Below are positions 47,897-57,706 of a stretch of DNA of 64,000 nucleotides, piece by piece. A model generated the notes under the pieces. That model did not search any database, was not told where the DNA came from, and was given only the letters and a program-made list of their open reading frames with translations. The translations under genes were made by a program, and so were the position numbers. Source of the stretch: Eubacterium sp. (GTDB taxonomy: Bacteria > Bacillota > Clostridia > Oscillospirales > Acutalibacteraceae); contig JAFSRN010000005.1 in NCBI GenBank assembly GCA_017446095.1, forward strand, positions 1 through 64,000, written 5' to 3'. Every line of letters starts with the position of its first letter. Position 1 is the first letter of the stretch.

Positions 47897-49291
47897 ATGC
47901 ACAACGAACAAATAAAACATCTAATCAAAATCGCGGATGAGGAAACGGACATATTCAGCTACGAAAACGAGAGCAAGTACGCCAAGGTGTTTGCCAGCGT
48001 GTTCTACTGCGAGGCGCGGTACGTGCCCGAGCGCAAGGCGTGGTTTGTGTACGACGGCATACGCTGGCAGCACGATTTGGGCGGGCTGAAGGTGATGGAA
48101 AAAAGCAAGCAAATCGCCTACTGCCTGGTGCAGTACGCTATGGACAAGTACGGCGAGGACTACGACTACATCAAAAGGGCAGTCAGGTGGCACAAGCGCC
48201 GCTTCCGCGAAACGCTGATACGCGACGCCGCAAGCGTTAACCCTATGTCCATCGCCGAGTTTGACGACAACCCGTACCTGCTCAACTTCAAAAACGGCAC
48301 GCTTGATTTGCAGTCGGGCGTGTTCCGCGAGCATTTTTACGACGACTACATCACCAAATGCACCAACACCGAGTACGACGAAAAGTACCGCAGCAAGCGC
48401 TTTGAGCGCTTTATTGACGAGGTTTGCGGCGGCGACAGGGACAAGGCTGCCTACCTGCAAAAGGCGCTTGGCTACGCGCTGTGCGGCGCCAACACGCAGG
48501 AGTGCCTGTTCATACTCTACGGCGCGACTACGCGAAACGGGAAGTCCACCCTGATGGAGAGCGTGCTGGGCGTTATGGGCGAATACGCCTGCGCCTCTAA
48601 TCCGGAAACCGTGGCGCTGCGGCAGACTAATTCCAACTCGCCGAGCGAGGATATTGCGCGGCTGCGCGGTGTGCGGCTTGTGAATATCAGCGAGCCGCCG
48701 CAGAACCTGGTGCTGAACGCGGCGCGCGTTAAAACGATGACGGGCAGCGACACGATAAACGCCCGCTTTCTGCACGAAAACAGCTTTGATTTTAAGCCGC
48801 AGTTCAAGATGTACATCAACACAAACCACCTGCCTGTTGTAAACGACACCACGCTGTTTGCCTCGAACAGGCTGCACATTATTCCGTTTGAGCGCCACTT
48901 TGCGCCCGAGGAACAGGACAGGCACCTGAAGGAGTATTTTGCCGGGCAAGACGTTAAAAACGCCATTGGTATGTGGCTTGTTGAGGGCTACTTTATGTAC
49001 CTTGCCGAGGGGCTTACGCCGCCCGACAGCGTGAAAAAAGCCACCTCGGACTACGAGGCGGCGAGCGACAAGATTAAGCAGTTTATTGATGAGCGCCTTG
49101 TGCGTGAGGCAGGCGCGGCTACCCCCACCGCGGAGGTCTACCGCGAGTACCGCAATTGGTGCATAGGCGGCGGTATGCAGCCCCTGGCGCAGAATAAGTT
49201 CAGCGAGAGGTTGAAGAGGTATGGGGAGGTAAAGGACAAGCGAAAAAACGGTGTTGTCACTAAATGCTTATTATCTTTTAAAACAATGTAG
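47897..49291 (+). CDS. Phage/plasmid-type primase-helicase (P4/D5 family), orphan
   Basis: 464 residues. The C-terminal part is a superfamily 3 helicase: Walker A GATTRNGKST (~208-218), GEYACASNPETVALRQ, DIARLRGVRLVNISEP (Walker B region), and TMTGSDTINARFLHENSF, followed by INTNHLPVV, as in P4 alpha/D5-type proteins of phages and integrating plasmids. The N-terminal primase domain of full-size P4 alpha is lacking; the first ~190 residues are the D5_N-type region. No integrase, capsid or other phage gene is adjacent, so this is a leftover or a captured gene. ATG at 47897 follows GGGAGG; the upstream part of the frame is repeat DNA. Confidence 0.87.
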   Translation: MHNEQIKHLIKIADEETDIFSYENESKYAKVFASVFYCEARYVPERKAWFVYDGIRWQHDLGGLKVMEKSKQIAYCLVQYAMDKYGEDYDYIKRAVRWHKRRFRETLIRDAASVNPMSIAEFDDNPYLLNFKNGTLDLQSGVFREHFYDDYITKCTNTEYDEKYRSKRFERFIDEVCGGDRDKAAYLQKALGYALCGANTQECLFILYGATTRNGKSTLMESVLGVMGEYACASNPETVALRQTNSNSPSEDIARLRGVRLVNISEPPQNLVLNAARVKTMTGSDTINARFLHENSFDFKPQFKMYINTNHLPVVNDTTLFASNRLHIIPFERHFAPEEQDRHLKEYFAGQDVKNAIGMWLVEGYFMYLAEGLTPPDSVKKATSDYEAASDKIKQFIDERLVREAGAATPTAEVYREYRNWCIGGGMQPLAQNKFSERLKRYGEVKDKRKNGVVTKCLLSFKTM

Positions 49292-49374
49292 CTAATGTAG
49301 CTAACAAAAAACATATTTTTCTATATAATAATAAAATGTTAAAAAATACCAATTCTATTAGCTACATCAGCTAC
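49288..49374. repeat. Inverted repeat flanking an AT-rich core after the primase gene
   Basis: Left arm GTAGCTAATGTAGCTAA (49288-49304, also a direct repeat of AATGTAGCT and overlapping the stop codon) and right arm TTAGCTACATCAGCTAC (49358-49374) match 16 of 17 positions; the 53-bp centre is nearly all A/T. It may be a replication origin or an end of a former element. Confidence 0.65.
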
Positions 49375-49380
49375 ACCTTT

Positions 49381-49598
49381 GTCATTGGGGACAGTCCCCA
49401 ATGACACCATCGGAGCGTCGGGGTCGCCGCTCCCTACAAGTTGCGCATCAACGTAGGGGCGATTCACGAATCGCCCGCGGGTCAATCGTGATTGACCCCT
49501 ACAAGTCGCGTATCAACGTAGGGGCGATTCACGAATCGCCCGCGGAGCGATGTGGTCATCGCTCCCTACAATAAACCGTCCACTGTCCACTGTCCACT
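49381..49598. repeat. Long mosaic repeat
   Basis: Hairpin CATTGGGGACAGTCCCCAATG, then five modules in a row: GGAGCGTCGGGGTCGCCGCTCC, GGGCGATTCACGAATCGCCC, GGGTCAATCGTGATTGACCC, GGGCGATTCACGAATCGCCC again, GGAGCGATGTGGTCATCGCTCC, and a GTCCACTGTCCACTGTCCAC tract. Two nearly identical lines of 60 bases lie in tandem. Confidence 0.85.
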
Positions 49599-49599
49599 T

Positions 49600-49629
49600 A
49601 AAAAAGGCTTCCCGAAGGAAGCCTTTTTT
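49600..49629 (-). terminator. Terminator of the first giant gene
   Basis: Stem AAAAAGGCTTCC/GGAAGCCTTTTT with a CGAA loop, 10 bp after the minus-strand stop. Confidence 0.85.
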
Positions 49630-49638
49630 ACTATGTGG

Positions 49639-52600
49639 TTATCCTGCGATTTGCTGGAGGAGTTCTACGAGGTCGGAGATTACCGAGTCCGCGTCGCCCT
49701 TCAGCATTCCGAGTACATCGTTGATTGTGCCTGCAAGGCTTTCGTCAACGTTGTCGCCGAGGAGTCCTGTGATAAGTTTAACTATCTGGTCGTAGTTATC
49801 CTTATAGTTGATTGTGTTGATAAGGAAGCGAAGGAGAGCGATAAGCGTTTCGTCCTCGTCTGCCTTAACGTAAATTCTCTTGCCGTAAGCCGCTACCTGC
49901 GAAGTTCCGTTTGTGATGAACTTGCCGTGGCTTGCGAGCTGGAACCAGTCGATTGCAGGAAGCTCAAGACCGAGCGGATTATCCTTAATCTTGATAATGC
50001 CGAGTACGCTGTTGATTGTGCCAACCACGTTATCTGCACCTACAAGCGGCTTGAGTGTGCCCGGCAGGTCGTAGAGGTCAAACTTTTCAAGTGTAAGACC
50101 AACCTTCTCCTTAAGGAGACCGGGGATGTCAACGCCGAGTGCATCGATAATCTTGTTGATGTCAGCGATAGGTCTGATTGCGTCGAGCAATGCAGTTACA
50201 GGTGTGAGAAGGTTATCAACAATCTGCAGCAGACCGTCGTTTGCGAAGAACAGCGACAGGTTCGGCAGAATGCTCATCAATGTTTGAAGCGGGGCGTTGA
50301 GGATATCCTCTACCTTATCCCACAGCGGATTGATGATGTCGAGCAGGACGTTGTCGTATGCCCTGAAGCAGTCCTCTCTGTACTGATACTGAGTCTTGAT
50401 GTTGTAAACGCCAAATGCCTCGAGCAGCGGTACGATTGTTGATGTGTAGCCGTCAGAGCCCGGAAGTTTAACGAGGTCGAAGAGGTTGAGCGCTGCGTCG
50501 TTGAGGATTACATCGAGCACGCCGAACAGCGGACGAAGTACTGCAACGAGTGCATTGAGGAAGGAGTTCCTGTCCTTAACGCCGAACTTAAGGTCTTCAG
50601 CCTTAACGTTCTCCCAAGAGCCTGCGGTCTGGATGATTGTAGCGGCTGCAGGATAGGTAAGACCGTATCTCTGGTTCATAAGCAGCGACGCTACGTTGCC
50701 GGTTGAGAAGTCGATATCCGTCATTGCAAGGAGGTTTGTGAGCGAGCCGATATCGTCGTTAATCTTAACGCCTTCAACCGCGCCGTAAAGTCCCTTTGCA
50801 AGTTTTGCAACAAGCTCGTCTGTGTAAAGCTTCTCCTCAACAAGACCTGCAAGACCGCCTTCGAGAAGCGAGCCTATCATACCGTCGAGCATCGGTGCAA
50901 GCTTGCGGCAGAACTCTTCGTCCATGTCGCCCCAGGAGAACTTGTAAGAGGTATCGTACTTGAAGTTTCTGTAATCGAAGAACTTATCGGTTTCCTGCTC
51001 GGTTAAGAAGTAGAATACTGCGCGAACGATGTCGTCCGGTACAGCGAGTGCAATCTGGTTGAATACAACGCCGATTATGTTCTTAACCTTGTCGTTATCC
51101 TTAAGTGCGTCGATATTGCAGATGATTGACTTGATGCCGTATGCGTTCCTGATAAGAACTGTGGATACATACCTGAGCACTGCCACCAGAGTTTCGCCCT
51201 GTCTGGAGATTACGCGGCGTGTGGTGAACTTGCCCTGGTCGTTCCTTGCGGCACTCTTAACCACTGCGATTGTGCCGTGGCTTGCAATCTTCTTAAACGT
51301 GAACTCAGGCAGAGTAATCGGCAGGTCGTTGTCCTTAAGTATCTTGTTGATAAGCGGAAGCACGATTACCTGAACGTTCGTCTTGCTCATATCCGTAAGC
51401 TTGATTGTGAGCTTGGTGTTGATGTCAAGCGCGTCCGTCACGATAGTGCCGAGGTCCTTTGCAAAGATAAGTTCAATGAGTTTATCAATGTTAAGACCGT
51501 GCTTGCTGAGTACGCCGAGTATGCCGTCCTTGCCCGTAATCGGTGCAAGAAGATTGCCCACTGCCTGTGCCACGCCGTTACTGTCGATAAAGTAAGCAAC
51601 GTTCGGAAGTATCTTTGTAACTGTATCAAACGGCTTGTCAAGAATATCGTTAACAAGGTTGAATACAGGGTTGAGTACGTTGATAAGCAGGTTATCCTTT
51701 GCCTTCTTGTACTCCTTAACGTAGGTCTTGTATGTCTTGACGCCTCTGCACATAAATGCCTCAAGAATCGGGATAACAGCACTTTCGTAACCGTTGGTGC
51801 CGAAGCTGAGTTTAGCGTCGTCAAGCATTGCCTGAAGTTCTTTGGCAATAGCGTTTACGTCAACCTTGATTTCGTTACGTACATTCGGCTTGCCGTCTGC
51901 AGTCTTAACGTTTGAACGGATGCCGATAACAAGGATGCCGTTCTTGAGTTTGTAATCAAGCGTTGCGCCGTATTCGCCGGAGCCGAGATTTGTTTTGCCC
52001 TTGAGGTCAAGCATCTTTGCAATCTTAACCACGTCAAGGTCGATAACGTCCTTAATGCTGCCCTCTGCAAGCAGAACTGCAAGCAGGTCGTTAAGCGGAC
52101 GGAGAACGGCTGCAAGACCGTTGATAAAGCCTCTCTGTGCCTTTGCACTGCCGTCTGTGAAGCCCCAGTTAAGTGATTCAACCTTATCCCAGTTCTTCGC
52201 CTTGCGGAGTGTTTTAGCAGCGCTTGTGTACGTTGCGCCGAAGCTCTTGTCCGTAAGGTAATCTGCGATGCCCTGCGGTGAAAGGTCAAGACCTACAGCC
52301 TTGAGGATGTCGCCGAGCGTACCCTTGCTGAGTGCGCCGTAGATGCCCTTTGTAGCCTTTGTGAGCAGGTCGTTTGTATAGAGCTTGTCGTTAACAAGCT
52401 GTGCCAGACCTTCAATATCCGTTACGCCGAGTGCGTTGAGAAGCGGGAATACATTTGCTACAAGGTCGTCAAGCTGACCAACTGCCTTTGACGCGTCGGA
52501 AGCGAGGATGCCCTGCGGATAGATGAATGTATTTGTGATTCTGCCTGCATACTCTTTGAACGTCCAGAATATTTCTGTCGGGCTCTGAACAGACGCGATT

Positions 52601-55600
52601 ACGTCTGCGAGGATGTTAAGAATTTCAACAGCGTTGAGCTTCTTGAGAATCTTGGTAAGACCGGGTGAGAAGCTTTCAATAAGACCGGTGATGAGTTCCG
52701 AGCCGAGTACTGTGTCTACAACATAGCCGTAAACGAGCAGCAGTACCTCTGCAGGGGATTTAGCTGAAGCGAGCTTCTTCCAGTTGATGGACTTGAGGTT
52801 GATAACGTCGCTGAGCTTCATCTTACCGATTGAGATGTTGTTGAGCAGCGTTACGATAATATCCTTTTTAGGTACTACCGAGGTTGCGCCCACAAGCTTG
52901 CCGATAAGGTCGCCAAATACTGTGTTCAGCTTCTTTGCCAGAGTCGGCGACAGGAACTTAACTACGTTAACTACGCCCTTTGCCTGACCCTTGAGAATTT
53001 TAACTATCGAGTTGATGAAGCCCTTGATTGAGCCGTCATCAAGCACGCCTGCAACGCCCTTAACCACGTTGAGCAGGAAGGAAGCAGGTGCAGGGTAAAG
53101 CTGGCTGAGTACGCTTGATACAGGTGCAAGCAGACCGTCGATAAGCTGCTTTGACGCTGCTGCCTTTGTGAAGTCAGCCGGCTTCATAACACCGCTGCCG
53201 CCCGTTGCGTCAGCGAGCTTGTTCATTACGGGGTACAGAATTTCGCTGTAAAGGTTTGTGCTGCGCTGGCTCGCGGATACGCAGGTATCTGTAAGCAGAA
53301 CGCCGATGATTGCTGCCACGCCGGAGAAGGTTTCGCCCAGACCTTTGTAGAAGGCTTTCTTATCGCCCTTTGCAAAGTCGAACTTAAGGTAGTTCTTCTG
53401 GTACTTACCGTTCTCTTTATTAGCGGTAGTCATCTTAATCTTGAAGGAGTTCCAGTTGTGGTGATCCTTGCTCTTAAGAACCTTTGCGGTTTCGCTGTAC
53501 TTTGAACTCAGGCGAACTGCAACTGCGTCAGGTGAAATAAGACCGTAAGCAGCGTCTGCAATAAGCATATTCGGATCCCTTGTTGTGAGGAAGCCGGTCT
53601 CCGAGTTGTAGAACAGGTAGTCGATGATATTCTCAACAAGTGAGTAAGTCTGAATAACGAGGTTAGAGAGGTTTGCAGTTGTGTAAACCTTCTTCTTATC
53701 AACGTTGCCCGCTTTGGTCGGTGCGTTACCGATTTTGCCCGACTTACTCTTCTTGGTGCTCTTTTCACCGTTGATGTAGTACAGGTAGTTGTTGATAAGC
53801 TTAACTATATCGTTAGTGTTCTGATATCCGAGATAAGCAGATGCAAATGATACAACACCGGAAAGTACATTATCGTTTGCGTCTAAATCAAATCCGTTTA
53901 CTGAAGTATTTTCAAGGAGAGATGAAAGCAATGTGTCGAGCGCGTCTACAAGCTTCTGCGCAGCCTTAACGTTGCGTTTGCTGAGCAGCTTGCTGTATTC
54001 CGTGCCTGCAGCCGACTTCTTTGCCTTTGATGAGCCTGCAAGTTTAGGCGAGGTTGCGGTAATCGCGTTGCCTAACTTGTATTTCGCCTTGGTACTGTCG
54101 TTTGGATTAATAATTGTGGAGATGAAGGGGATAAGACCTCTCGTCTTGCCGCCCTTCTCAAACTGGATGTTCGAGATGAGGAAGAAGCCGCTTTCGTTGC
54201 TGAAGCCTACGAAGTTGGTCTTTGCCCTCTTGGTGAGTGTGAATGCAGCCTTGTCGCTTCTCTTAAGCTGGAACAGACCGTCAAGCACATCTGTGATAAC
54301 TGACCTTTCGCCGAATCCGCCGAATGCGTCAAGTAAGCCCTGAACAAGCGGAAGATTTGAGGAAATCTTGTTGTTTTCGTCAGATACCGTGTCGTTAACA
54401 ATATCAAGCACACTGTTGAGCCAGTTGCCGATAAGGATGTCAACAAAGTTGTTGAGCACCAGCGCGGGCTTGTTCTCTGTAGCGAGGTTCTTGAAGTCCT
54501 GAAGCGTGTTGTTCTGCTTCTGCTGAACGTCGCCGCCCGTAGTGTTCTTGGTAATTGTTTCAATCTTACCGGGGTATGTGTACTCCCAGTCGGAGTCAAC
54601 CTTGTACTTGTTAACGTACTGCTGACCCATTATGTTAAGCACTTCGGGAAGCGCTACAAATACGTTGTTAAGACCGTTCTGTGTAACGGTGCCTTCACTG
54701 TCGTACCTCTTGTCGCCCTCGTTCTGTGCAAGGTAGGTGTTAACTGCAGTGAGTGCAAAGTTAGCGATTTCGGTAACAGCCTCGTCAATAGCGTCTGCAA
54801 GGTAAGCGTTGTCGCCCTTGAAGGTGTCTGTATTCTTAAGCACCTTTGCAAGGCCGCCGTTAAGGCTTGCGCCTGCGATTGCCTTATCCGCAACGTAGAT
54901 GTTGAGGAACTTCGGCACGCTGCTGTCATAAGTGCCGCCGCCGTATGTGCCTACGAGTGCGATAGCCGCGTCCTTTTTGCCTACAAGCCAGCTGAGGATT
55001 GAAGGAATAGCAGTGTTGAGGTTGATGTTGAGCGCGCCAAGACCGATGTCGCTGCCCGCAGTCTGTGTATACTTTGCAAGGATACCGTCGCCCGTGCAGA
55101 GCAGGTCGTAAAGGAATCCGTTGTACTTGTCGCCTTCCTTATTAAGAAGGATAGGTACAAGCAGCTCGTCTACAAGGATTGTGAGAGTCGGCAGGAGGTT
55201 AAATAACTCCTCAACCGGGTTCTCATACAGCTTGAGCCAGATATCGTTGAGGATGCCTGTGCCTGCGTGGTTAAACAGCTCAATCTTTGTTTCAAGCAGT
55301 CCGTCAAGCACGCTGCTGATGATGCCGCCGATTGTTGCGTCGTAGTTCGGGTCGGACGGGTCAAAGAACTTTGCAAGCAGGGCGTTGAGCGTTGTGTTAA
55401 CAGCGTCAACCATAAGCTCGTCTTTAATCTTGATGTCGCCCTTGTACTCGTACTTCTTTGTGATGCCCGGCTTGATGCCGAAGATGTAGTTAAAGAAGTC
55501 CTCTGTGAACAGGCAGGGTTCTGCTGCGTCACGCGCCTTAACACCCTTTGTCTGCAGGTCGGTACCGAACTTGTCAATCAGGACTTCGGAAGCCATCATT

Positions 55601-57105
55601 GCGTTCAGTCGCTCAATCATTGTGAGCGCGCCGCTGCCGTTTTTGCCGTTCTTAAATAAGTATACCTTGTTGTAGTCCGTATCCTGAAGGATGTGAGCCT
55701 TTGCGGCTGCCGGATTATCTATACATTCCTCGAAGAAGCCGGATACAAGGTTTTCCGAACCGGGGTCTGTGATGTAGCCGAGGAAGTACTTTGTAGCAAG
55801 GTCGGAGAACGGAGAGTTGTTGTTAAGGTATTCAACAATCTTGTTCTTATCGTAACCTGTGAGGTGAAGTTCGTCCTTGAGGTATTTGCAGAATGTGTCA
55901 AACTGCGCGTCCGTAATCTTTTTGGACTTAACCAGATCCTTGCAAGCGTCAAGATCGCCGAAGGAATCGGTGAATACCATAAGACCGAGGCACATTTCCT
56001 CATAGAACGGGGAGTTAACGGAACCGCTGTTGTCGCCCGTCGGGAACATTTCGGAAAGAATCATACCCGCCAGAGTTGACTTGTAATGCTCCTGAATCAT
56101 TGCCTTCTGGTCGGCAGGAAGGGAGTCGTAGTCAGCCTGTGACATACCGTTATCGCTGAGGAATGCAGCAAACGGATATACGGTGCCGAGTACAGTTTCG
56201 TAATTATCCCAGGAGATTGCCGTGGTAGCGCCCATAGGTTTAATCTGTGCGCCGCCGAGAAGGGCAGTACCAAGGAATCTTGCAAGACCGAGCTGCAGTC
56301 CGCCCTCGTCCATCATCATAAAGTATACTGCGTCGGCAATATTCTCCGCCCTTTCGGGTGAGCCGTAAGCAATAAACATACCGTTGATGTAGTCGATAAG
56401 GAACTGGCCGTTGCCTGCAGGACATTCGCTGAACGGTGTGCCGTTTACGTCGATGTTCCTGACTTCAACCTTAGTTTTGTCTGTAGAAGAAGGAAGGTAT
56501 GCGCCGTAATCCATACCGATAGCGTCCTGTGCGGCCTGAAGCTTCTGGCTGAATGCAGCCGCTGCAGCATTGTACTGACCGCCGAGCTCCTGCAGCTTGG
56601 GCAGTGTTGCGCGTGCATATTCGCCAAGTTCGCCGTCCGCGCTCTGATTCTGCTTGCAGAAGTTGTAGAGTGTGTAGAAGTCTACCTGCGCTTCCTCATT
56701 ATCGAGGAATGAGAAGTAATAGTCATCCAGCTTTGAGTAAGCCGAACCCTTTAATTCCGCGATGATAGCCTCTTTGTCTACTGCGCCGCCAAGTAAACCG
56801 AATACCATCGGTGAAGCGCCTGCAATAACATCAGAGATGTTTGTTTTGCTTGTTACCGTCATACCAAGATTATCTTCAAGAATCTTCTTTACTGCCGGAA
56901 TATTCAGCAGCTGCGGTACATAAGCATCGGTGAGTGTGTTGAGTGATTCGAATGCTGCTTTAGCATCCGTGCCGTCATTCCAATATGTATTGTTGGCATC
57001 AGTTTTGTTACCGTCTGCTGCAAAGGCGGTGAAGCCGACACTACATGATGTAATGACCATTACTAAAGCCAGAAACAGGCTCAGTAATTTTTTGCTCGTT
57101 TTCAT
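49639..57105 (-). CDS. Giant secreted repeat protein (2488 residues)
   Basis: No recognised family. A clear signal peptide (KTSKKLLSLFLALVMVITSC to about AFAAD, cleavage near 30). The mature part is mostly alternating amphipathic and hydrophobic helices (runs of ILNDILDKPF and LLPNLSLFF type) with short Gly/Asp turns. Long internal repeats are visible: LYTNDLLTKATKGIYGALS (~1575) against LYTDELVAKLAKGLYGAVE (~2097), each followed by a YG-TY--AA-T---A--W block (~1635, ~2155; a weaker one ~1208), then IPILEAF/VPLLEAF and the phrase ASHG near the unit end. No LPXTG, S-layer or dockerin motif is seen at the C-terminus (ELLQQIAG). The second ATG (57105) fits AAAGGAGAG; the first is too close. Confidence 0.85.
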   Translation of the reverse strand: MKTSKKLLSLFLALVMVITSCSVGFTAFAADGNKTDANNTYWNDGTDAKAAFESLNTLTDAYVPQLLNIPAVKKILEDNLGMTVTSKTNISDVIAGASPMVFGLLGGAVDKEAIIAELKGSAYSKLDDYYFSFLDNEEAQVDFYTLYNFCKQNQSADGELGEYARATLPKLQELGGQYNAAAAAFSQKLQAAQDAIGMDYGAYLPSSTDKTKVEVRNIDVNGTPFSECPAGNGQFLIDYINGMFIAYGSPERAENIADAVYFMMMDEGGLQLGLARFLGTALLGGAQIKPMGATTAISWDNYETVLGTVYPFAAFLSDNGMSQADYDSLPADQKAMIQEHYKSTLAGMILSEMFPTGDNSGSVNSPFYEEMCLGLMVFTDSFGDLDACKDLVKSKKITDAQFDTFCKYLKDELHLTGYDKNKIVEYLNNNSPFSDLATKYFLGYITDPGSENLVSGFFEECIDNPAAAKAHILQDTDYNKVYLFKNGKNGSGALTMIERLNAMMASEVLIDKFGTDLQTKGVKARDAAEPCLFTEDFFNYIFGIKPGITKKYEYKGDIKIKDELMVDAVNTTLNALLAKFFDPSDPNYDATIGGIISSVLDGLLETKIELFNHAGTGILNDIWLKLYENPVEELFNLLPTLTILVDELLVPILLNKEGDKYNGFLYDLLCTGDGILAKYTQTAGSDIGLGALNINLNTAIPSILSWLVGKKDAAIALVGTYGGGTYDSSVPKFLNIYVADKAIAGASLNGGLAKVLKNTDTFKGDNAYLADAIDEAVTEIANFALTAVNTYLAQNEGDKRYDSEGTVTQNGLNNVFVALPEVLNIMGQQYVNKYKVDSDWEYTYPGKIETITKNTTGGDVQQKQNNTLQDFKNLATENKPALVLNNFVDILIGNWLNSVLDIVNDTVSDENNKISSNLPLVQGLLDAFGGFGERSVITDVLDGLFQLKRSDKAAFTLTKRAKTNFVGFSNESGFFLISNIQFEKGGKTRGLIPFISTIINPNDSTKAKYKLGNAITATSPKLAGSSKAKKSAAGTEYSKLLSKRNVKAAQKLVDALDTLLSSLLENTSVNGFDLDANDNVLSGVVSFASAYLGYQNTNDIVKLINNYLYYINGEKSTKKSKSGKIGNAPTKAGNVDKKKVYTTANLSNLVIQTYSLVENIIDYLFYNSETGFLTTRDPNMLIADAAYGLISPDAVAVRLSSKYSETAKVLKSKDHHNWNSFKIKMTTANKENGKYQKNYLKFDFAKGDKKAFYKGLGETFSGVAAIIGVLLTDTCVSASQRSTNLYSEILYPVMNKLADATGGSGVMKPADFTKAAASKQLIDGLLAPVSSVLSQLYPAPASFLLNVVKGVAGVLDDGSIKGFINSIVKILKGQAKGVVNVVKFLSPTLAKKLNTVFGDLIGKLVGATSVVPKKDIIVTLLNNISIGKMKLSDVINLKSINWKKLASAKSPAEVLLLVYGYVVDTVLGSELITGLIESFSPGLTKILKKLNAVEILNILADVIASVQSPTEIFWTFKEYAGRITNTFIYPQGILASDASKAVGQLDDLVANVFPLLNALGVTDIEGLAQLVNDKLYTNDLLTKATKGIYGALSKGTLGDILKAVGLDLSPQGIADYLTDKSFGATYTSAAKTLRKAKNWDKVESLNWGFTDGSAKAQRGFINGLAAVLRPLNDLLAVLLAEGSIKDVIDLDVVKIAKMLDLKGKTNLGSGEYGATLDYKLKNGILVIGIRSNVKTADGKPNVRNEIKVDVNAIAKELQAMLDDAKLSFGTNGYESAVIPILEAFMCRGVKTYKTYVKEYKKAKDNLLINVLNPVFNLVNDILDKPFDTVTKILPNVAYFIDSNGVAQAVGNLLAPITGKDGILGVLSKHGLNIDKLIELIFAKDLGTIVTDALDINTKLTIKLTDMSKTNVQVIVLPLINKILKDNDLPITLPEFTFKKIASHGTIAVVKSAARNDQGKFTTRRVISRQGETLVAVLRYVSTVLIRNAYGIKSIICNIDALKDNDKVKNIIGVVFNQIALAVPDDIVRAVFYFLTEQETDKFFDYRNFKYDTSYKFSWGDMDEEFCRKLAPMLDGMIGSLLEGGLAGLVEEKLYTDELVAKLAKGLYGAVEGVKINDDIGSLTNLLAMTDIDFSTGNVASLLMNQRYGLTYPAAATIIQTAGSWENVKAEDLKFGVKDRNSFLNALVAVLRPLFGVLDVILNDAALNLFDLVKLPGSDGYTSTIVPLLEAFGVYNIKTQYQYREDCFRAYDNVLLDIINPLWDKVEDILNAPLQTLMSILPNLSLFFANDGLLQIVDNLLTPVTALLDAIRPIADINKIIDALGVDIPGLLKEKVGLTLEKFDLYDLPGTLKPLVGADNVVGTINSVLGIIKIKDNPLGLELPAIDWFQLASHGKFITNGTSQVAAYGKRIYVKADEDETLIALLRFLINTINYKDNYDQIVKLITGLLGDNVDESLAGTINDVLGMLKGDADSVISDLVELLQQIAG

Positions 57106-57204
57106 AATCATCTCTCCTTTGTATAAGATTTATGGGGCTGCCCCCACATATGAGAACGCAAAGCAATTCCGGATTTCGCTTTGCGCCAAGCAAACTCAAG
57201 TATA
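57106..57204 (-). promoter_or_regulatory. Leader of the first giant gene
   Basis: About 95 nt with two hairpins, GGGGCTGCCCC and GCAAAGC...GCTTTGC, then the ribosome site AAAGGAGAG. No known riboswitch recognised. Confidence 0.5.
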
Positions 57205-57233
57205 TATATAACAGATTATAAAGAATAAGTCAA
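57205..57233 (-). promoter_or_regulatory. Promoter of the first giant gene
   Basis: Minus strand -35 TTGACT (57228-57233), -10 TATATA (57205-57210), 17-bp spacer. Confidence 0.7.
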
Positions 57234-57381
57234 TATAAAATTCAAAATTAATTCATAAATTATTAAATTTTTCATCAATATTTGTCAATATCTGCGCAAC
57301 AATTTTGTTTTGCTGCGACAAATTCCGGCAAAAAAGACGCCAAAAACAAGACGAGCCCGAAAAATCCGCAAGCCGTCTTGC

Positions 57382-57560
57382 TTTACACGCAGGTCAATAT
57401 GTTGTTTTAAGCCCCGAAACACGCCACAAAATGGTGTTGTGTAAAGGGGATTAACTTGCCGAAAGCCGCCTGTGTAAAGTTTGCCGCTTTACATACACAT
57501 TTGTAAAAATGTAAAACGCAATTTTGAACAAATGTAAAAAGATTATGAACAAATTGTAAA
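57382..57560. promoter_or_regulatory. Array of eight TGTAAA/TTTACA motifs
   Basis: TTTACA at 57382 and 57488; TGTAAA at 57440, 57473, 57502, 57510, 57533 and 57555. One pair forms an inverted repeat, TGTAAAG-N7-CTTTACA (57473-57493). It lies between the two giant-gene promoters. A regulator-binding cluster is inferred; no regulator is known. Confidence 0.55.
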
Positions 57561-57671
57561 TATTACATTTGAATCATACTATATTTCCGTCTGCTTGTCA
57601 ATAGCAAGTTCACAAAATATTCACATTTTAGCCGATGTGTATATAATAGGTTAAAAAAACAAAAAAATTTA

Positions 57672-57700
57672 TTGACTTTATAAAGGTTTAGTGTTTTAAT
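57672..57700 (+). promoter_or_regulatory. Promoter of the second giant gene
   Basis: -35 TTGACT (57672-57677), -10 TTTAAT (57695-57700), 17-bp spacer. The -35 matches that of the divergent giant gene exactly. Confidence 0.65.
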
Positions 57701-57706
57701 ATATTT

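Noticed and set aside
47897-49291. Prophage
   Set aside because: Only a primase-helicase is present; no integrase, terminase, capsid, tail or lysis gene is found in the flanks.
49552-50442. 296-codon plus-strand frame opposite the end of the first giant gene
   Set aside because: Starts inside repeat DNA and is antisense to a gene with a clear signal peptide and internal repeats.
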